Positions 1 through 6,465 are shown, numbered from the stretch's first letter. The stretch is DNA of 7,445 nucleotides from an uncultured Alphaproteobacteria bacterium (GCA_902519435.1 CABYKC010000026.1:1-7445); one strand, 5' to 3'. A program made the numbers and translations. Notes: generated from the sequence alone by a model not told the origin.

Positions 1-159
1 TCAATAAAATTAGCAGATAAGATTTTATCCTCTAAAAGTAAGCTAAAATTTCAAAAAGAAGAAAATTCAACAAATTTTTATTATTCTGATAATGGCAAAA
101 AAATTGAGCAGATTCTTAATAAAATGAGATTATTGTTGAAAAACAGTAATGTAAAATAA
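1..159 (+). CDS. 3' end of an unassigned protein (partial)
   Basis: The first frame is open from the window edge to a TAA at 157-159 and gives the last 52 residues of a protein whose start lies to the left. The tail is lysine-rich and hydrophilic (LADKILSSKSKLKF, then GKKIEQILNKMRLLLK). It has no membrane segment and no catalytic motif I can name. The pattern 'SIK-LA-KI...SKSK--F' followed by a 'YYSDNGKKIEQIL' stretch is loosely reminiscent of the C-terminal substrate-binding tail of NAD-dependent nucleotide-sugar epimerases, but this is a weak resemblance and not an assignment. Codon use is AT-rich like the housekeeping genes downstream. It reads in the same direction as the proteorhodopsin gene and ends 156 bases before it. 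I saw no convincing GC-containing terminator between them, so read-through is possible. Confidence 0.6.
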   Translation, partial: SIKLADKILSSKSKLKFQKEENSTNFYYSDNGKKIEQILNKMRLLLKNSNVK

Positions 160-315
160 TTCTATAAAAAAAAATTCATATTTTTCAGTAATTTAATTTA
201 AAAATTTATACAAAAAATAAGAAAAAAAAAGTTATTTTTAATGTTTTATTTGTCCGTCAATTAAAATATATGAAGCTCATCTTATTAGTAAGGAAACAAA
301 CTATAAGGAGTTTTT
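160..315 (+). other. Gene-free proteorhodopsin leader with A/T tracts
   Basis: These 156 bases hold no credible gene. They contain runs of A or T at 166-174, 181-185, 200-204, 212-217, 222-230 and 235-239. The last four are centred about 11-12 bases apart, close to helical phase, so the DNA may be intrinsically bent. An all-A/T inverted repeat (213-220 with 232-239, 8 pairs, 11-base loop) is present but too weak to call a terminator. TTGTCC at 250-255 could be a -35 element, but no good -10 lies at the right distance, so the promoter is unresolved. The region is less AT-rich from about 250 onward and ends in the Shine-Dalgarno sequence. Confidence 0.5.
305..310 (+). promoter_or_regulatory. 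Strong Shine-Dalgarno for proteorhodopsin
   Basis: AAGGAG lies five bases before the ATG at 316 and fixes the proteorhodopsin start. It is the only strong Shine-Dalgarno sequence in front of any gene in this window. The starts of rplM, rpsI, hom and recJ have nothing comparable, which suggests this message is tuned for high translation. Confidence 0.85.
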
Positions 316-1080
316 ATGTTAAATAAGACTAGTCTACTAGGCATCATAGCTGCAACAATAGCTTTTATTGCTGTTCCAGCATTTGCTGCCGATACCTTCC
401 TAGGCGAAGGTGACTTTGTAGGTATTACATTCTGGATTGTTTCAATTGGAATGTGGGCATCTACTATTTTCTTCTTTTATGAAGGTATGAGAGTTTCTTC
501 TAAATGGAGAACTTCAATGGTTGTTGCAGGGCTAATTACTTTTATAGCTGCTGTACATTACATGTATATGAGAGACTTTTGGGTTGCTACAGGCGAGTCG
601 CCAACTGTATATAGATATATTGATTGGATACTTACTGTACCACTTCAAATGGTTGAATTCTTTTTAATTCTAGTTGCTGCCGGCGCAGCTGTATCTAGTG
701 GTGCTTTCTATAGATTGCTCATTGGTACGCTTGTCATGATAGTAGGTGGATACCTTGGAGAAGCAGGTCATATTTCAGTATTACTTGGTTTTATCATTGG
801 TATGATCGGTTGGGCTGTAATCATTTGGGAAATTTTCCGAGGTGAAGCAAGTCAGGCTGCTACAACTAAAGAATCAGTAACTTCAGCATTCAATGCAATG
901 AGATTAATTGTATTAGTAGGTTGGGCAATTTATCCTCTTGGATATGTATTCGGTTTAATGATGGGCTCAGTTGATGCTGATACTTTAAACTGGATCTACA
1001 ACCTTGCTGATTTTATTAATAAAATCTTATTTGGTTTAATTATTTGGAACGCTGCTGCTAAAGACTCAGCAACTGCATAG
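316..1080 (+). CDS. Proteorhodopsin, blue-absorbing proton pump
   Basis: This is a light-driven outward proton pump of the inner membrane, carrying retinal on a lysine Schiff base. The 254-residue length fits the family. Residues 1-24 form a cleavable signal peptide (KTS, hydrophobic core, then PAFA before AD). Seven helices follow, at roughly 33-55, 66-87, 99-122, 131-145, 150-172, 193-216 and 224-247. By alignment to remembered green proteorhodopsin numbering, H81 matches H75 and R100 matches R94. D103 is the proton acceptor (D97), T107 matches T101 and E114 is the proton donor (E108), giving the DTE motif of proton pumps. D232 matches D227 and K236 is the retinal lysine (K231). Q111 sits at the spectral tuning site (105), which predicts blue absorption. 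F159 fills the position that is Gly in carotenoid-binding xanthorhodopsin, so no antenna site is expected. The gene has its own ribosome binding site and terminator and is visibly less AT-rich than its neighbours. No retinal-synthesis gene is adjacent. Confidence 0.97.
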   Translation: MLNKTSLLGIIAATIAFIAVPAFAADTFLGEGDFVGITFWIVSIGMWASTIFFFYEGMRVSSKWRTSMVVAGLITFIAAVHYMYMRDFWVATGESPTVYRYIDWILTVPLQMVEFFLILVAAGAAVSSGAFYRLLIGTLVMIVGGYLGEAGHISVLLGFIIGMIGWAVIIWEIFRGEASQAATTKESVTSAFNAMRLIVLVGWAIYPLGYVFGLMMGSVDADTLNWIYNLADFINKILFGLIIWNAAAKDSATA

Positions 1081-1102
1081 TTAGACTTTTTAAAATTTAA
1101 TT

Positions 1103-1130
1103 AAAACCCTCTGTATAGAGGGTTTTTTTT
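1103..1130 (+). terminator. Intrinsic terminator after proteorhodopsin
   Basis: A perfect 10-base-pair stem (AAAACCCTCT paired with AGAGGGTTTT) closes a GTAT loop at 1113-1116 and runs into an uninterrupted T tract ending at 1130. It starts 22 bases after the proteorhodopsin stop. It separates that gene from the ribosomal-protein operon and is the clearest terminator in the window. The run of Ts is on the plus strand, so it acts mainly in that direction. Confidence 0.92.
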
Positions 1131-1139
1131 ATTAATTTA

Positions 1140-1168
1140 TTGACTTAATTTTTCAATATATGTATTTG
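1140..1168 (+). promoter_or_regulatory. Candidate promoter for the rplM operon
   Basis: TTGACT at 1140-1145 matches the -35 consensus at five of six positions. A 17-base spacer leads to TATTTG at 1163-1168, a weak -10. An alternative -10, TATATG at 1157-1162, is a better match but is too close to this -35. Only 46 bases separate the terminator from the rplM start, so any dedicated promoter must be here. Either -10 would put transcription start within about 0-8 bases of the ATG. Confidence 0.4.
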
Positions 1169-1176
1169 GGCACGCG

Positions 1177-1635
1177 ATGAAAACATTCTCTTCGAAGAAA
1201 AGTAATATTAAGAAAAAATGGGTTCTTATTGATGCTAAAGACGCAGTTTTAGGGAGACTTGCTGTTATTTCTGCAAATATCCTTAGAGGAAAAAATAAGC
1301 CTGAATATACACCTAACCAAGACTGTGGTGATAATCTAATAATTATTAATTCTGATAAAATTCATTTAAAGGGTAAAAAAGCTGATAACAAGATTTATTA
1401 CAGACACACTGGTTATCCAGGAGGTATTAAAGAAACTACTCCTAACAAGATGAAGGAAAAAAATAAATCTGATGAATTGATCAAACTTGCAATTAAAAGA
1501 ATGATTCCAAGAGGGCCTTTAGGAAGACAGCAATTATCCAACTGCAAAATTTATAGAGATGAAAATCATAAACATGAAGCACAAAATCCTCAGATTGTTA
1601 ATATAGAATCAATGAACAAAAAAAATAAAATTTAA
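1177..1635 (+). CDS. rplM: 50S ribosomal protein L13
   Basis: L13 is an early-assembly protein of the large ribosomal subunit that binds 23S rRNA. The 152-residue product starts MKTF, as L13 proteins commonly do, which supports the ATG at 1177. Recognisable blocks are W-LIDA--AVLGRLA near residues 15-29, LRGK--PEYTP near 36-46, DCGDN near 49-53, [13 protein letters not shown] near 74-86, and the C-terminal signature MIPRGPLGR followed by HKHEAQNPQ. The DCGDN and GYPGGIKE wording is alphaproteobacterial. No Shine-Dalgarno precedes the start, and the candidate promoter leaves almost no leader. It is the first gene of the packed run and is followed by rpsI after two bases, the standard L13-S9 pair. 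Confidence 0.97.
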   Translation: MKTFSSKKSNIKKKWVLIDAKDAVLGRLAVISANILRGKNKPEYTPNQDCGDNLIIINSDKIHLKGKKADNKIYYRHTGYPGGIKETTPNKMKEKNKSDELIKLAIKRMIPRGPLGRQQLSNCKIYRDENHKHEAQNPQIVNIESMNKKNKI

Positions 1636-1637
1636 TT

Positions 1638-2066
1638 ATGGAAAATCAAGAAAATCAAACTCAAAATATTTTAGATAATAAAGAGAGAGCCTACGCTACT
1701 GGAAAAAGAAAAAATTCTATTGCAAGAGTGTGGTTAAAAAGAGGTAGTGGTGAGATTAAAATCAATGGCAAACCTCTTGATAAATACTTTTCAAGACCTG
1801 TTCTACAAATGATAGTTAACCAGCCTTTAGATGTTGTTAAAGCTGATAATGCATATGAGATTATGGCTTCTGTTAAAGGTGGAGGTCTTTCAGGTCAAGC
1901 TGGAGCAATAAGGCATGGTATTAGTAAGGCACTAAGCTTATATGATCAATCAAATAGACAACTTCTCAAAAAAGTTGGTTTTCTTACCAGAGACCCGAGA
2001 GTTGTTGAAAGAAAAAAAGCTGGTTTAGCAAAAGCCAGAAGAAGTTACCAATTCTCTAAGAGATAA
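1638..2066 (+). CDS. rpsI: 30S ribosomal protein S9
   Basis: S9 belongs to the head of the small ribosomal subunit, and its C-terminal tail reaches the P-site tRNA. The 142-residue product has the S9 opening block [13 protein letters not shown] at about residues 19-31. It also has the signature [21 protein letters not shown] at about 79-99, the block [28 protein letters not shown] at the end, and the conserved terminal SKR. The first 16 residues are an acidic, Asn/Gln-rich extension beyond the shorter E. coli form; extensions of this sort are usual in alphaproteobacteria. The start lies two bases after the rplM stop with no Shine-Dalgarno, suggesting translational coupling. argC follows after six bases. 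Confidence 0.97.
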   Translation: MENQENQTQNILDNKERAYATGKRKNSIARVWLKRGSGEIKINGKPLDKYFSRPVLQMIVNQPLDVVKADNAYEIMASVKGGGLSGQAGAIRHGISKALSLYDQSNRQLLKKVGFLTRDPRVVERKKAGLAKARRSYQFSKR

Positions 2067-2072
2067 ATTTTC

Positions 2073-3101
2073 ATGAAAAATAAGATTAGAGTAGCCGTTT
2101 TAGGCTCAACAGGCTATGTTGGAATGGAATTAGTAAAAATTCTTTTAAATCACTCTTATGTAGATATAAATTTTTTAGGATCAGAAACTACTCATGGTAG
2201 CTATCTAAATAATATTGATAATACAAAAGAATATAATCATCTTCCTCTTTTAAAGCCGAATGATAGTTTTAATGCAGATGATAGTGATTATGTATTCTTA
2301 GCTTTACCTCATGCAGTATCTAATAAATATGTAAAAAAATATTTTAATAAAATTAATATCATAGATTTATCAGCTGACTTTAGATTAGATAATTTTGATT
2401 TATATAAAGAAAATTATGGTAATGAACATGAGTGCAAAGAGCATTTAAACAATTTTATCTATGGACTCGCTGAAATAAATAGAGATAAAATAGAAAATTC
2501 TAAAAATATAGCGGTACCTGGATGTTATCCAACTTCTATTTTATTACCATTAATACCTTTAATAAAAAATAAATTAATTGATACCAACAATATAATTATT
2601 GATTCTAAATCAGGTTATAGTGGAGCAGGAAAGAAGTTTGATTTCAATAAAATGAAATCAAAAAATGATTATAATTTTTACAATTATAATACAAATAATC
2701 ACAGACATATTGCAGAAATTAAACAAGAACTAAATAAACATAGTTCAGAAAATGAAGTAAAGTTTTCATTTAATCCTCACATTCTTCCTAATTTTAGGGG
2801 TATGATTTCTACAATTTATTGCAATCTCAATAATAGTATAAAAAAAACTGATGTCATAAATCTATTCAAAGACTTACAAAAAACAAATCCCTTTATAAAA
2901 TATTTGGATAATGATGAAACACTTGATTTTTTTTCTGTTCAAAATTCTAATTATTGTAAAATTAAAATTTTTAATCATCATAGTCAGGATAAAATTATCA
3001 TTGTTAGCGCAATAGATAATTTAATCAAAGGTGCTGCCGGTCAAGCAGTACAATGTTTTAATATATCAGAAAATATTGAAGAAACAGTATCTTTAGTATG
3101 A
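2073..3101 (+). CDS. argC: N-acetyl-gamma-glutamyl-phosphate reductase
   Basis: ArgC carries out the third step of arginine biosynthesis: NADPH-dependent reduction of N-acetylglutamyl phosphate to the semialdehyde, in the cytoplasm. The 342-residue length fits the family. The NADP-binding loop GSTGYVG is at residues 11-17. The catalytic cysteine is C151 in VPGCYPT. SKSGYSGAGKK (178-188) is the conserved SGxSGAG loop, and the likely general-base histidine is in NHRHIAEI near H212. NPHILP (234-239) and LIKGAAGQAVQ (317-327) are also family hallmarks. The middle region is rich in Asn and Lys, as expected from AT pressure. It follows rpsI by six bases; the order rplM-rpsI-argC is characteristic of alphaproteobacteria. 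Its TGA stop overlaps the ATG of the next gene (ATGA). Confidence 0.96.
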   Translation: MKNKIRVAVLGSTGYVGMELVKILLNHSYVDINFLGSETTHGSYLNNIDNTKEYNHLPLLKPNDSFNADDSDYVFLALPHAVSNKYVKKYFNKINIIDLSADFRLDNFDLYKENYGNEHECKEHLNNFIYGLAEINRDKIENSKNIAVPGCYPTSILLPLIPLIKNKLIDTNNIIIDSKSGYSGAGKKFDFNKMKSKNDYNFYNYNTNNHRHIAEIKQELNKHSSENEVKFSFNPHILPNFRGMISTIYCNLNNSIKKTDVINLFKDLQKTNPFIKYLDNDETLDFFSVQNSNYCKIKIFNHHSQDKIIIVSAIDNLIKGAAGQAVQCFNISENIEETVSLV

Positions 3102-3283
3102 TTAAATATTTTTCAGCTTCCCTTCTATTTCTTTTTATCGTTTCATGCGGATATCCTGATATTGATAATGTTCCTGATTTTAAAGACACTAAACTAACTG
3201 AAGAAGAAATATTAGATTATTGCAGTATTTCTAATACTAAAAAAAAAGATATAGATAAATGTATTAATGATTATAAAAGTTAA
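3098..3283 (+). CDS. Small predicted lipoprotein, unknown function
   Basis: This 61-residue product is not one I recognise. Residues 1-16 are a short lipoprotein signal peptide: K3, a hydrophobic core SASLLFLFIV, then the lipobox IVSC with the acylated cysteine at C17. The mature part is about 45 residues, acidic and hydrophilic (PDIDNVPDFKD, then LTEEEILDYC). It holds two more cysteines, C42 and C55, spaced so that they could form one disulfide in the periplasm. Its ATG overlaps the argC stop by four bases, and hom starts eight bases after its stop, so it is very probably translated as part of the operon. The clear signal peptide and the coupling argue that it is real despite its size. Whether it stays in the inner membrane or goes to the outer cannot be settled; the residue after C17 is Gly, not the Asp retention signal known from enterobacteria. 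Confidence 0.75.
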   Translation: MIKYFSASLLFLFIVSCGYPDIDNVPDFKDTKLTEEEILDYCSISNTKKKDIDKCINDYKS

Positions 3284-3291
3284 ATTTAGTT

Positions 3292-4590
3292 ATGAGTAAA
3301 CTTAATATTGGTATAGCGGGATTGGGAAATGTTGGATCAGCACTTGTTGAATCAATAGAAGAAAATAAAAAATATTTCTTTGATAAAACTGATGTAGAAT
3401 TTAATATTGTTGGAATATCTGCTAAAACAAAAAATAAAAAAAGAAATTTTAATATATCAAATTATACTTGGTATGATGATCCAAGAGAAATGTCTAAAGA
3501 TGGTAATTTTGACATAATAGTTGAATTGATTGGTGAAGAAAAAGGAATTAGCTATGAAATAATTGAAACGGCATTAAAAAATAAAAAACATGTTGTTACA
3601 GGGAATAAAGCTTTAATAGCAAATTATGGAAACGAATTATTTGAATTAGCCAATACAAATTCACTAGCTTTATCATATGAAGCTGCTGTTGCAGGTGGTA
3701 TTCCAATTATTAAAACAATAAAAAATTCTATTAGTTTAGATAGAATTAATAAAGTTTCTGGAATTTTAAATGGAACTACAAATTATATTTTAACTAAAAT
3801 GCAACAAGATAATTTGTCTTTTGATGAAGTTCTTAAAATTGCTAAAGATAAAGGATTTACTTCTGATCAGGAATCAAAATTAGATATTGGTGGATATGAT
3901 GCAGCGCACAAGTTAACAATATTATCAACTCTATGTTTTAAATCAAATTTAGATTTTAATAATAATTATATTGAAGGAATATCAAATATTAAAATTGAAG
4001 ATATAAATTTTGCTAAGAAATTAGGATATAAGATAAAGTTAATATCTGAAGCCTCCATAATTGAAGGAAAAATTTCAAACTTTACTTCACCAAAATTAGT
4101 TTCAATGGATAATCCCTTAGCAAGTGTTGATAATGCTCTTAATGCGATTAATATTGAAACTATACATCTAGAAAATTTATTTTTAGAGGGTGAAGGAGCA
4201 GGAGGGAAGCCAACTGCCAGTTCTGTCTTGTCTGATTTATATGATATATCTCAGAATGAAAAATTTGATAATTTGGGTTTTAAAATTGATAAGTTAAAAA
4301 ACTTTGAAAAATATTCAGCAGAAAATATAATTAATAGTTATTACCTAAGAATAATGACAGAAGACAAACCTGGCGTTCTTTCATCAATTACTAATTATTT
4401 TAGTGATTTTGATATATCTGTTAAAAAAATACTTCAACTTCCCGATAGTTCCGAAGCAGATAAACCTATACCTATAATAATAACTACTCATAATATTAAG
4501 AAAGAAAAATTAAGTAATGTAATTAATAAAATTGAAGGTTTAGAATTTGTAAAAGAAAAAATTACTGTTCTTGCTATTCATGATAATTAA
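3292..4590 (+). CDS. hom: Homoserine dehydrogenase with C-terminal ACT domain
   Basis: Hom reduces aspartate semialdehyde to homoserine with NAD(P)H, the branch step toward threonine and methionine. The 432-residue product has three parts. The Rossmann domain carries GLGNVG at residues 11-15 and preceding G10. The catalytic domain follows, with VVTGNKALIA (101-110), EAAVAGGIPII (130-140) and SGILNGTTNYIL (156-167). A C-terminal ACT domain from about 350 (YYLRIMTEDKPGVLSSI) suggests threonine feedback inhibition, as in other monofunctional Hom proteins. GEGAGGKPTASSVLSDL (300-316) is also typical. The catalytic-loop motif at 188-207 is unusual. D203 and K207 align with yeast D219 and K223, but the usual Glu (yeast E208) is replaced by D192, and the flanking xDP is lost with one extra residue. 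There is no aspartokinase fusion. It sits between the lipoprotein gene and recJ. Confidence 0.96.
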   Translation: MSKLNIGIAGLGNVGSALVESIEENKKYFFDKTDVEFNIVGISAKTKNKKRNFNISNYTWYDDPREMSKDGNFDIIVELIGEEKGISYEIIETALKNKKHVVTGNKALIANYGNELFELANTNSLALSYEAAVAGGIPIIKTIKNSISLDRINKVSGILNGTTNYILTKMQQDNLSFDEVLKIAKDKGFTSDQESKLDIGGYDAAHKLTILSTLCFKSNLDFNNNYIEGISNIKIEDINFAKKLGYKIKLISEASIIEGKISNFTSPKLVSMDNPLASVDNALNAINIETIHLENLFLEGEGAGGKPTASSVLSDLYDISQNEKFDNLGFKIDKLKNFEKYSAENIINSYYLRIMTEDKPGVLSSITNYFSDFDISVKKILQLPDSSEADKPIPIIITTHNIKKEKLSNVINKIEGLEFVKEKITVLAIHDN

Positions 4591-4595
4591 TTGAT

Positions 4596-6341
4596 GTGAA
4601 TATTGAAAAATCATTGTCCGATAAATTTTGGGAAGAAAAGCAAATAGACTTTAAGCACATTCAATCTCTTTCACAAAATAAATCAATTTCTGAAATTTTT
4701 TCAAAACTTCTAATTTCAAGAGGTGTCTTCGAAGATAATTATGATAACTATATAAATCCAAATCTTTTAAATAACCTTCCGGATCCTTTTGAGCTTAAAG
4801 ATATGAAAAAAGGAATTGAAAGATGTATTGAGGCTTTAAAAAATAATGAAAAGATTGGAATAATCGCTGATTATGATGTTGATGGATCTACTTCTGCTTC
4901 AATTTTATATAAATTTTTAAATAATTTTACCAATAATATTGTTTGTAAAATTCCGCATAGATTATCTGAGGGTTATGGTCCAAATGTTAGGCTTATGAAT
5001 GAAATGCTTAATGAAAAAATTACACTATTGTTTACACTGGATTGTGGTACATCAGCATTTAACTCGATTGATTTACCAAATTATAAAGATATTCAAGTTA
5101 TAGTTATAGATCATCATTTAAGTGAATTTAAACTGCCAAAAGTTCACTCGGTAATTAATCCAAATAGATTTGATGAAAACAATGATTATAAAGACTTTGC
5201 TGCAGTAGCAGTAACCTTTCTTTTTTTAATGGGTTTAAGAAAGCAAATTAGAGAATTAAAATTATTTCCAAATATAAAAGAACCAAATTTGATGTTATAT
5301 TTAGACTTAGTTGCTGTTGGAACAATTTGCGATATTGTTAATATTAACAATTACAATAGATCAATTGTCAGTAAAGGTTTGGAACTCATTAGAAGTCGAA
5401 AAAATAAATCAATAACAAAAATATTAGATAACTCTAATATCAATCATGAACCTTTAGCTAAAGATATTGGTTTTGTATTAGGACCACAAATTAATGCTGC
5501 TAGTAGAATTGATGACTCTTCTTTATCATCTAGACTTCTGATATCAAATGATGATTCTGAAATAGAAACTATTTCTAGAAAACTATTTTTAATTAATGAA
5601 AAAAGAAAATTAATTGAACAAAATATATTTAATGAAGCAATTGAGCAAATAAAAGATCAAGAAAATAAAAAATTTATTATTGTTTATAAAGAGAATTGGC
5701 ACCAAGGTGTTCTTGGTATTGTTGCCAGTAAATTAGTAGCTCTATATAACAAGCCAACATTTGTATTTTCTTTTATTAATAATATTGGATCTGGCTCAGG
5801 CAGATCTATAGATCAAATTGATATTGGTAGTATCGTTCTCGAACTTAAGGCTAATGATTTAATAGAAGATGGTGGTGGTCATAAAATGGCAGTAGGTTTA
5901 AAAATAAATAAAAAAAAATTAGATAAAATAGATGAATTTTTAGTTAAAAAATTTGATTCTTATAATGATAATTTTTTTGAAAAAAAAATATTTTATGACA
6001 GTGAAATTTCTGTAAATCAAATAAACAAAGATTTTTTAGATAATTTAGAGTTATTAGAACCTCACGGCAAAGGTAATGAAGAGCCTCAATTTTTAATCAA
6101 AGATATTGTAATTGATCAGGTTAAAAATTTAAAAAATAAACATATTTTAATTTTTTTTAAAAATGATCTAGGCGAAAATTTAAAAGGCATATCATTCAAC
6201 ACCATGAATACCCTTATTGGTGATTATCTTCTGAAGTTTAATAAATTTAAATTTCATATTTTGTGCTCTATTAAAAAAGATAACTTCTCAAGTAATCAGA
6301 TGCCCCAAATACTGATTCATGATGTGAAAGTAATCAATTAA
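4596..6341 (+). CDS. recJ: Single-stranded-DNA-specific exonuclease RecJ
   Basis: RecJ is a 5'-to-3' exonuclease on single-stranded DNA used in recombination and repair, acting with two metal ions. The 581-residue length is normal. The DHH domain shows DYDVDG (92-97), TLDCG (147-151), IDHHLSE (171-177), NPNR (188-191) and DLVAVGTICDIV (237-248). GPQINAASRIDD follows at 296-307. The DHHA1 domain has HQGVLGIVASKL (369-380), GSGSGRSI (398-405) and GGGHKMAVGL (427-436). The OB-fold end carries LEPHGKGNEEPQF (487-499). The start is GTG at 4596: an in-frame stop lies at 4584-4586 and the next in-frame ATG is residue 70. The GTG is embedded in ATGTGA, where an ATG in another frame is followed at once by a stop. 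It begins five bases after hom. In many alphaproteobacteria glpX lies between hom and recJ; here it does not. Confidence 0.96.
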   Translation: MNIEKSLSDKFWEEKQIDFKHIQSLSQNKSISEIFSKLLISRGVFEDNYDNYINPNLLNNLPDPFELKDMKKGIERCIEALKNNEKIGIIADYDVDGSTSASILYKFLNNFTNNIVCKIPHRLSEGYGPNVRLMNEMLNEKITLLFTLDCGTSAFNSIDLPNYKDIQVIVIDHHLSEFKLPKVHSVINPNRFDENNDYKDFAAVAVTFLFLMGLRKQIRELKLFPNIKEPNLMLYLDLVAVGTICDIVNINNYNRSIVSKGLELIRSRKNKSITKILDNSNINHEPLAKDIGFVLGPQINAASRIDDSSLSSRLLISNDDSEIETISRKLFLINEKRKLIEQNIFNEAIEQIKDQENKKFIIVYKENWHQGVLGIVASKLVALYNKPTFVFSFINNIGSGSGRSIDQIDIGSIVLELKANDLIEDGGGHKMAVGLKINKKKLDKIDEFLVKKFDSYNDNFFEKKIFYDSEISVNQINKDFLDNLELLEPHGKGNEEPQFLIKDIVIDQVKNLKNKHILIFFKNDLGENLKGISFNTMNTLIGDYLLKFNKFKFHILCSIKKDNFSSNQMPQILIHDVKVIN

Positions 6342-6346
6342 ATAAT

Positions 6347-6375
6347 TTGAAAAAAATCAAAATATCTACTATATA
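6347..6375 (+). promoter_or_regulatory. Candidate promoter for tRNA-Glu
   Basis: TTGAAA at 6347-6352 (five of six matches to the -35 consensus) and TATATA at 6370-6375 (four of six to the -10) are separated by exactly 17 bases. Transcription would start around 6382, a few bases before the mature tRNA end at 6386. It lies in the 44-base gap after recJ. In such AT-rich DNA matches arise by chance, so the spacing and position carry most of the weight. Confidence 0.45.
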
Positions 6376-6385
6376 CCAAACACGT

Positions 6386-6460
6386 GTCCCCTTCGTCTAT
6401 CGGTTAGGACATCAGGTTTTCATCCTGAAAAGAGGAGTTCGACTCTCCTAGGGGATGCCA
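6386..6460 (+). tRNA. tRNA-Glu (anticodon TTC)
   Basis: The sequence folds as a complete cloverleaf. The acceptor GTCCCCT (6386-6392) pairs with AGGGGAT (6450-6456), and the D arm GTCT pairs with GGAC (6407-6410) around a GGTTA-type loop. The anticodon stem TCAGG/CCTGA frames TTTTCAT with anticodon TTC at 6419-6421. The T stem AGGAG/CTCCT frames the loop TTCGACT. Discriminator G6457 and an encoded CCA (6458-6460) complete it. The first acceptor pair is G·U (6386 with 6456), where E. coli tRNA-Glu has G-C. The molecule charges glutamate for GAA and GAG codons. It ends only five bases from the stop of the convergent Qor gene. Confidence 0.97.
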
Positions 6461-6465
6461 CTAAT

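Noticed and set aside
213..239. Inverted repeat AAAAATAA / TTATTTTT as a terminator of the upstream partial gene
   Set aside because: All eight pairs are A-T, the 11-base loop is A-rich and there is no T tract after it, so it would be too unstable for an intrinsic terminator.
250..272. TTGTCC with TATATG as the proteorhodopsin promoter
   Set aside because: The spacer is only 11 bases, far short of the usual 16-18, and no other -10 fits this -35 well.
3098..3283. The 61-codon ORF as a chance shadow of argC or hom
   Set aside because: It barely overlaps argC, does not overlap hom, has a proper lipoprotein signal and fits the packed spacing, so it was kept as a gene.
4594..4599. ATG at 4594 as the recJ start
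   Set aside because: It is followed immediately by TGA and is in a different frame from recJ.
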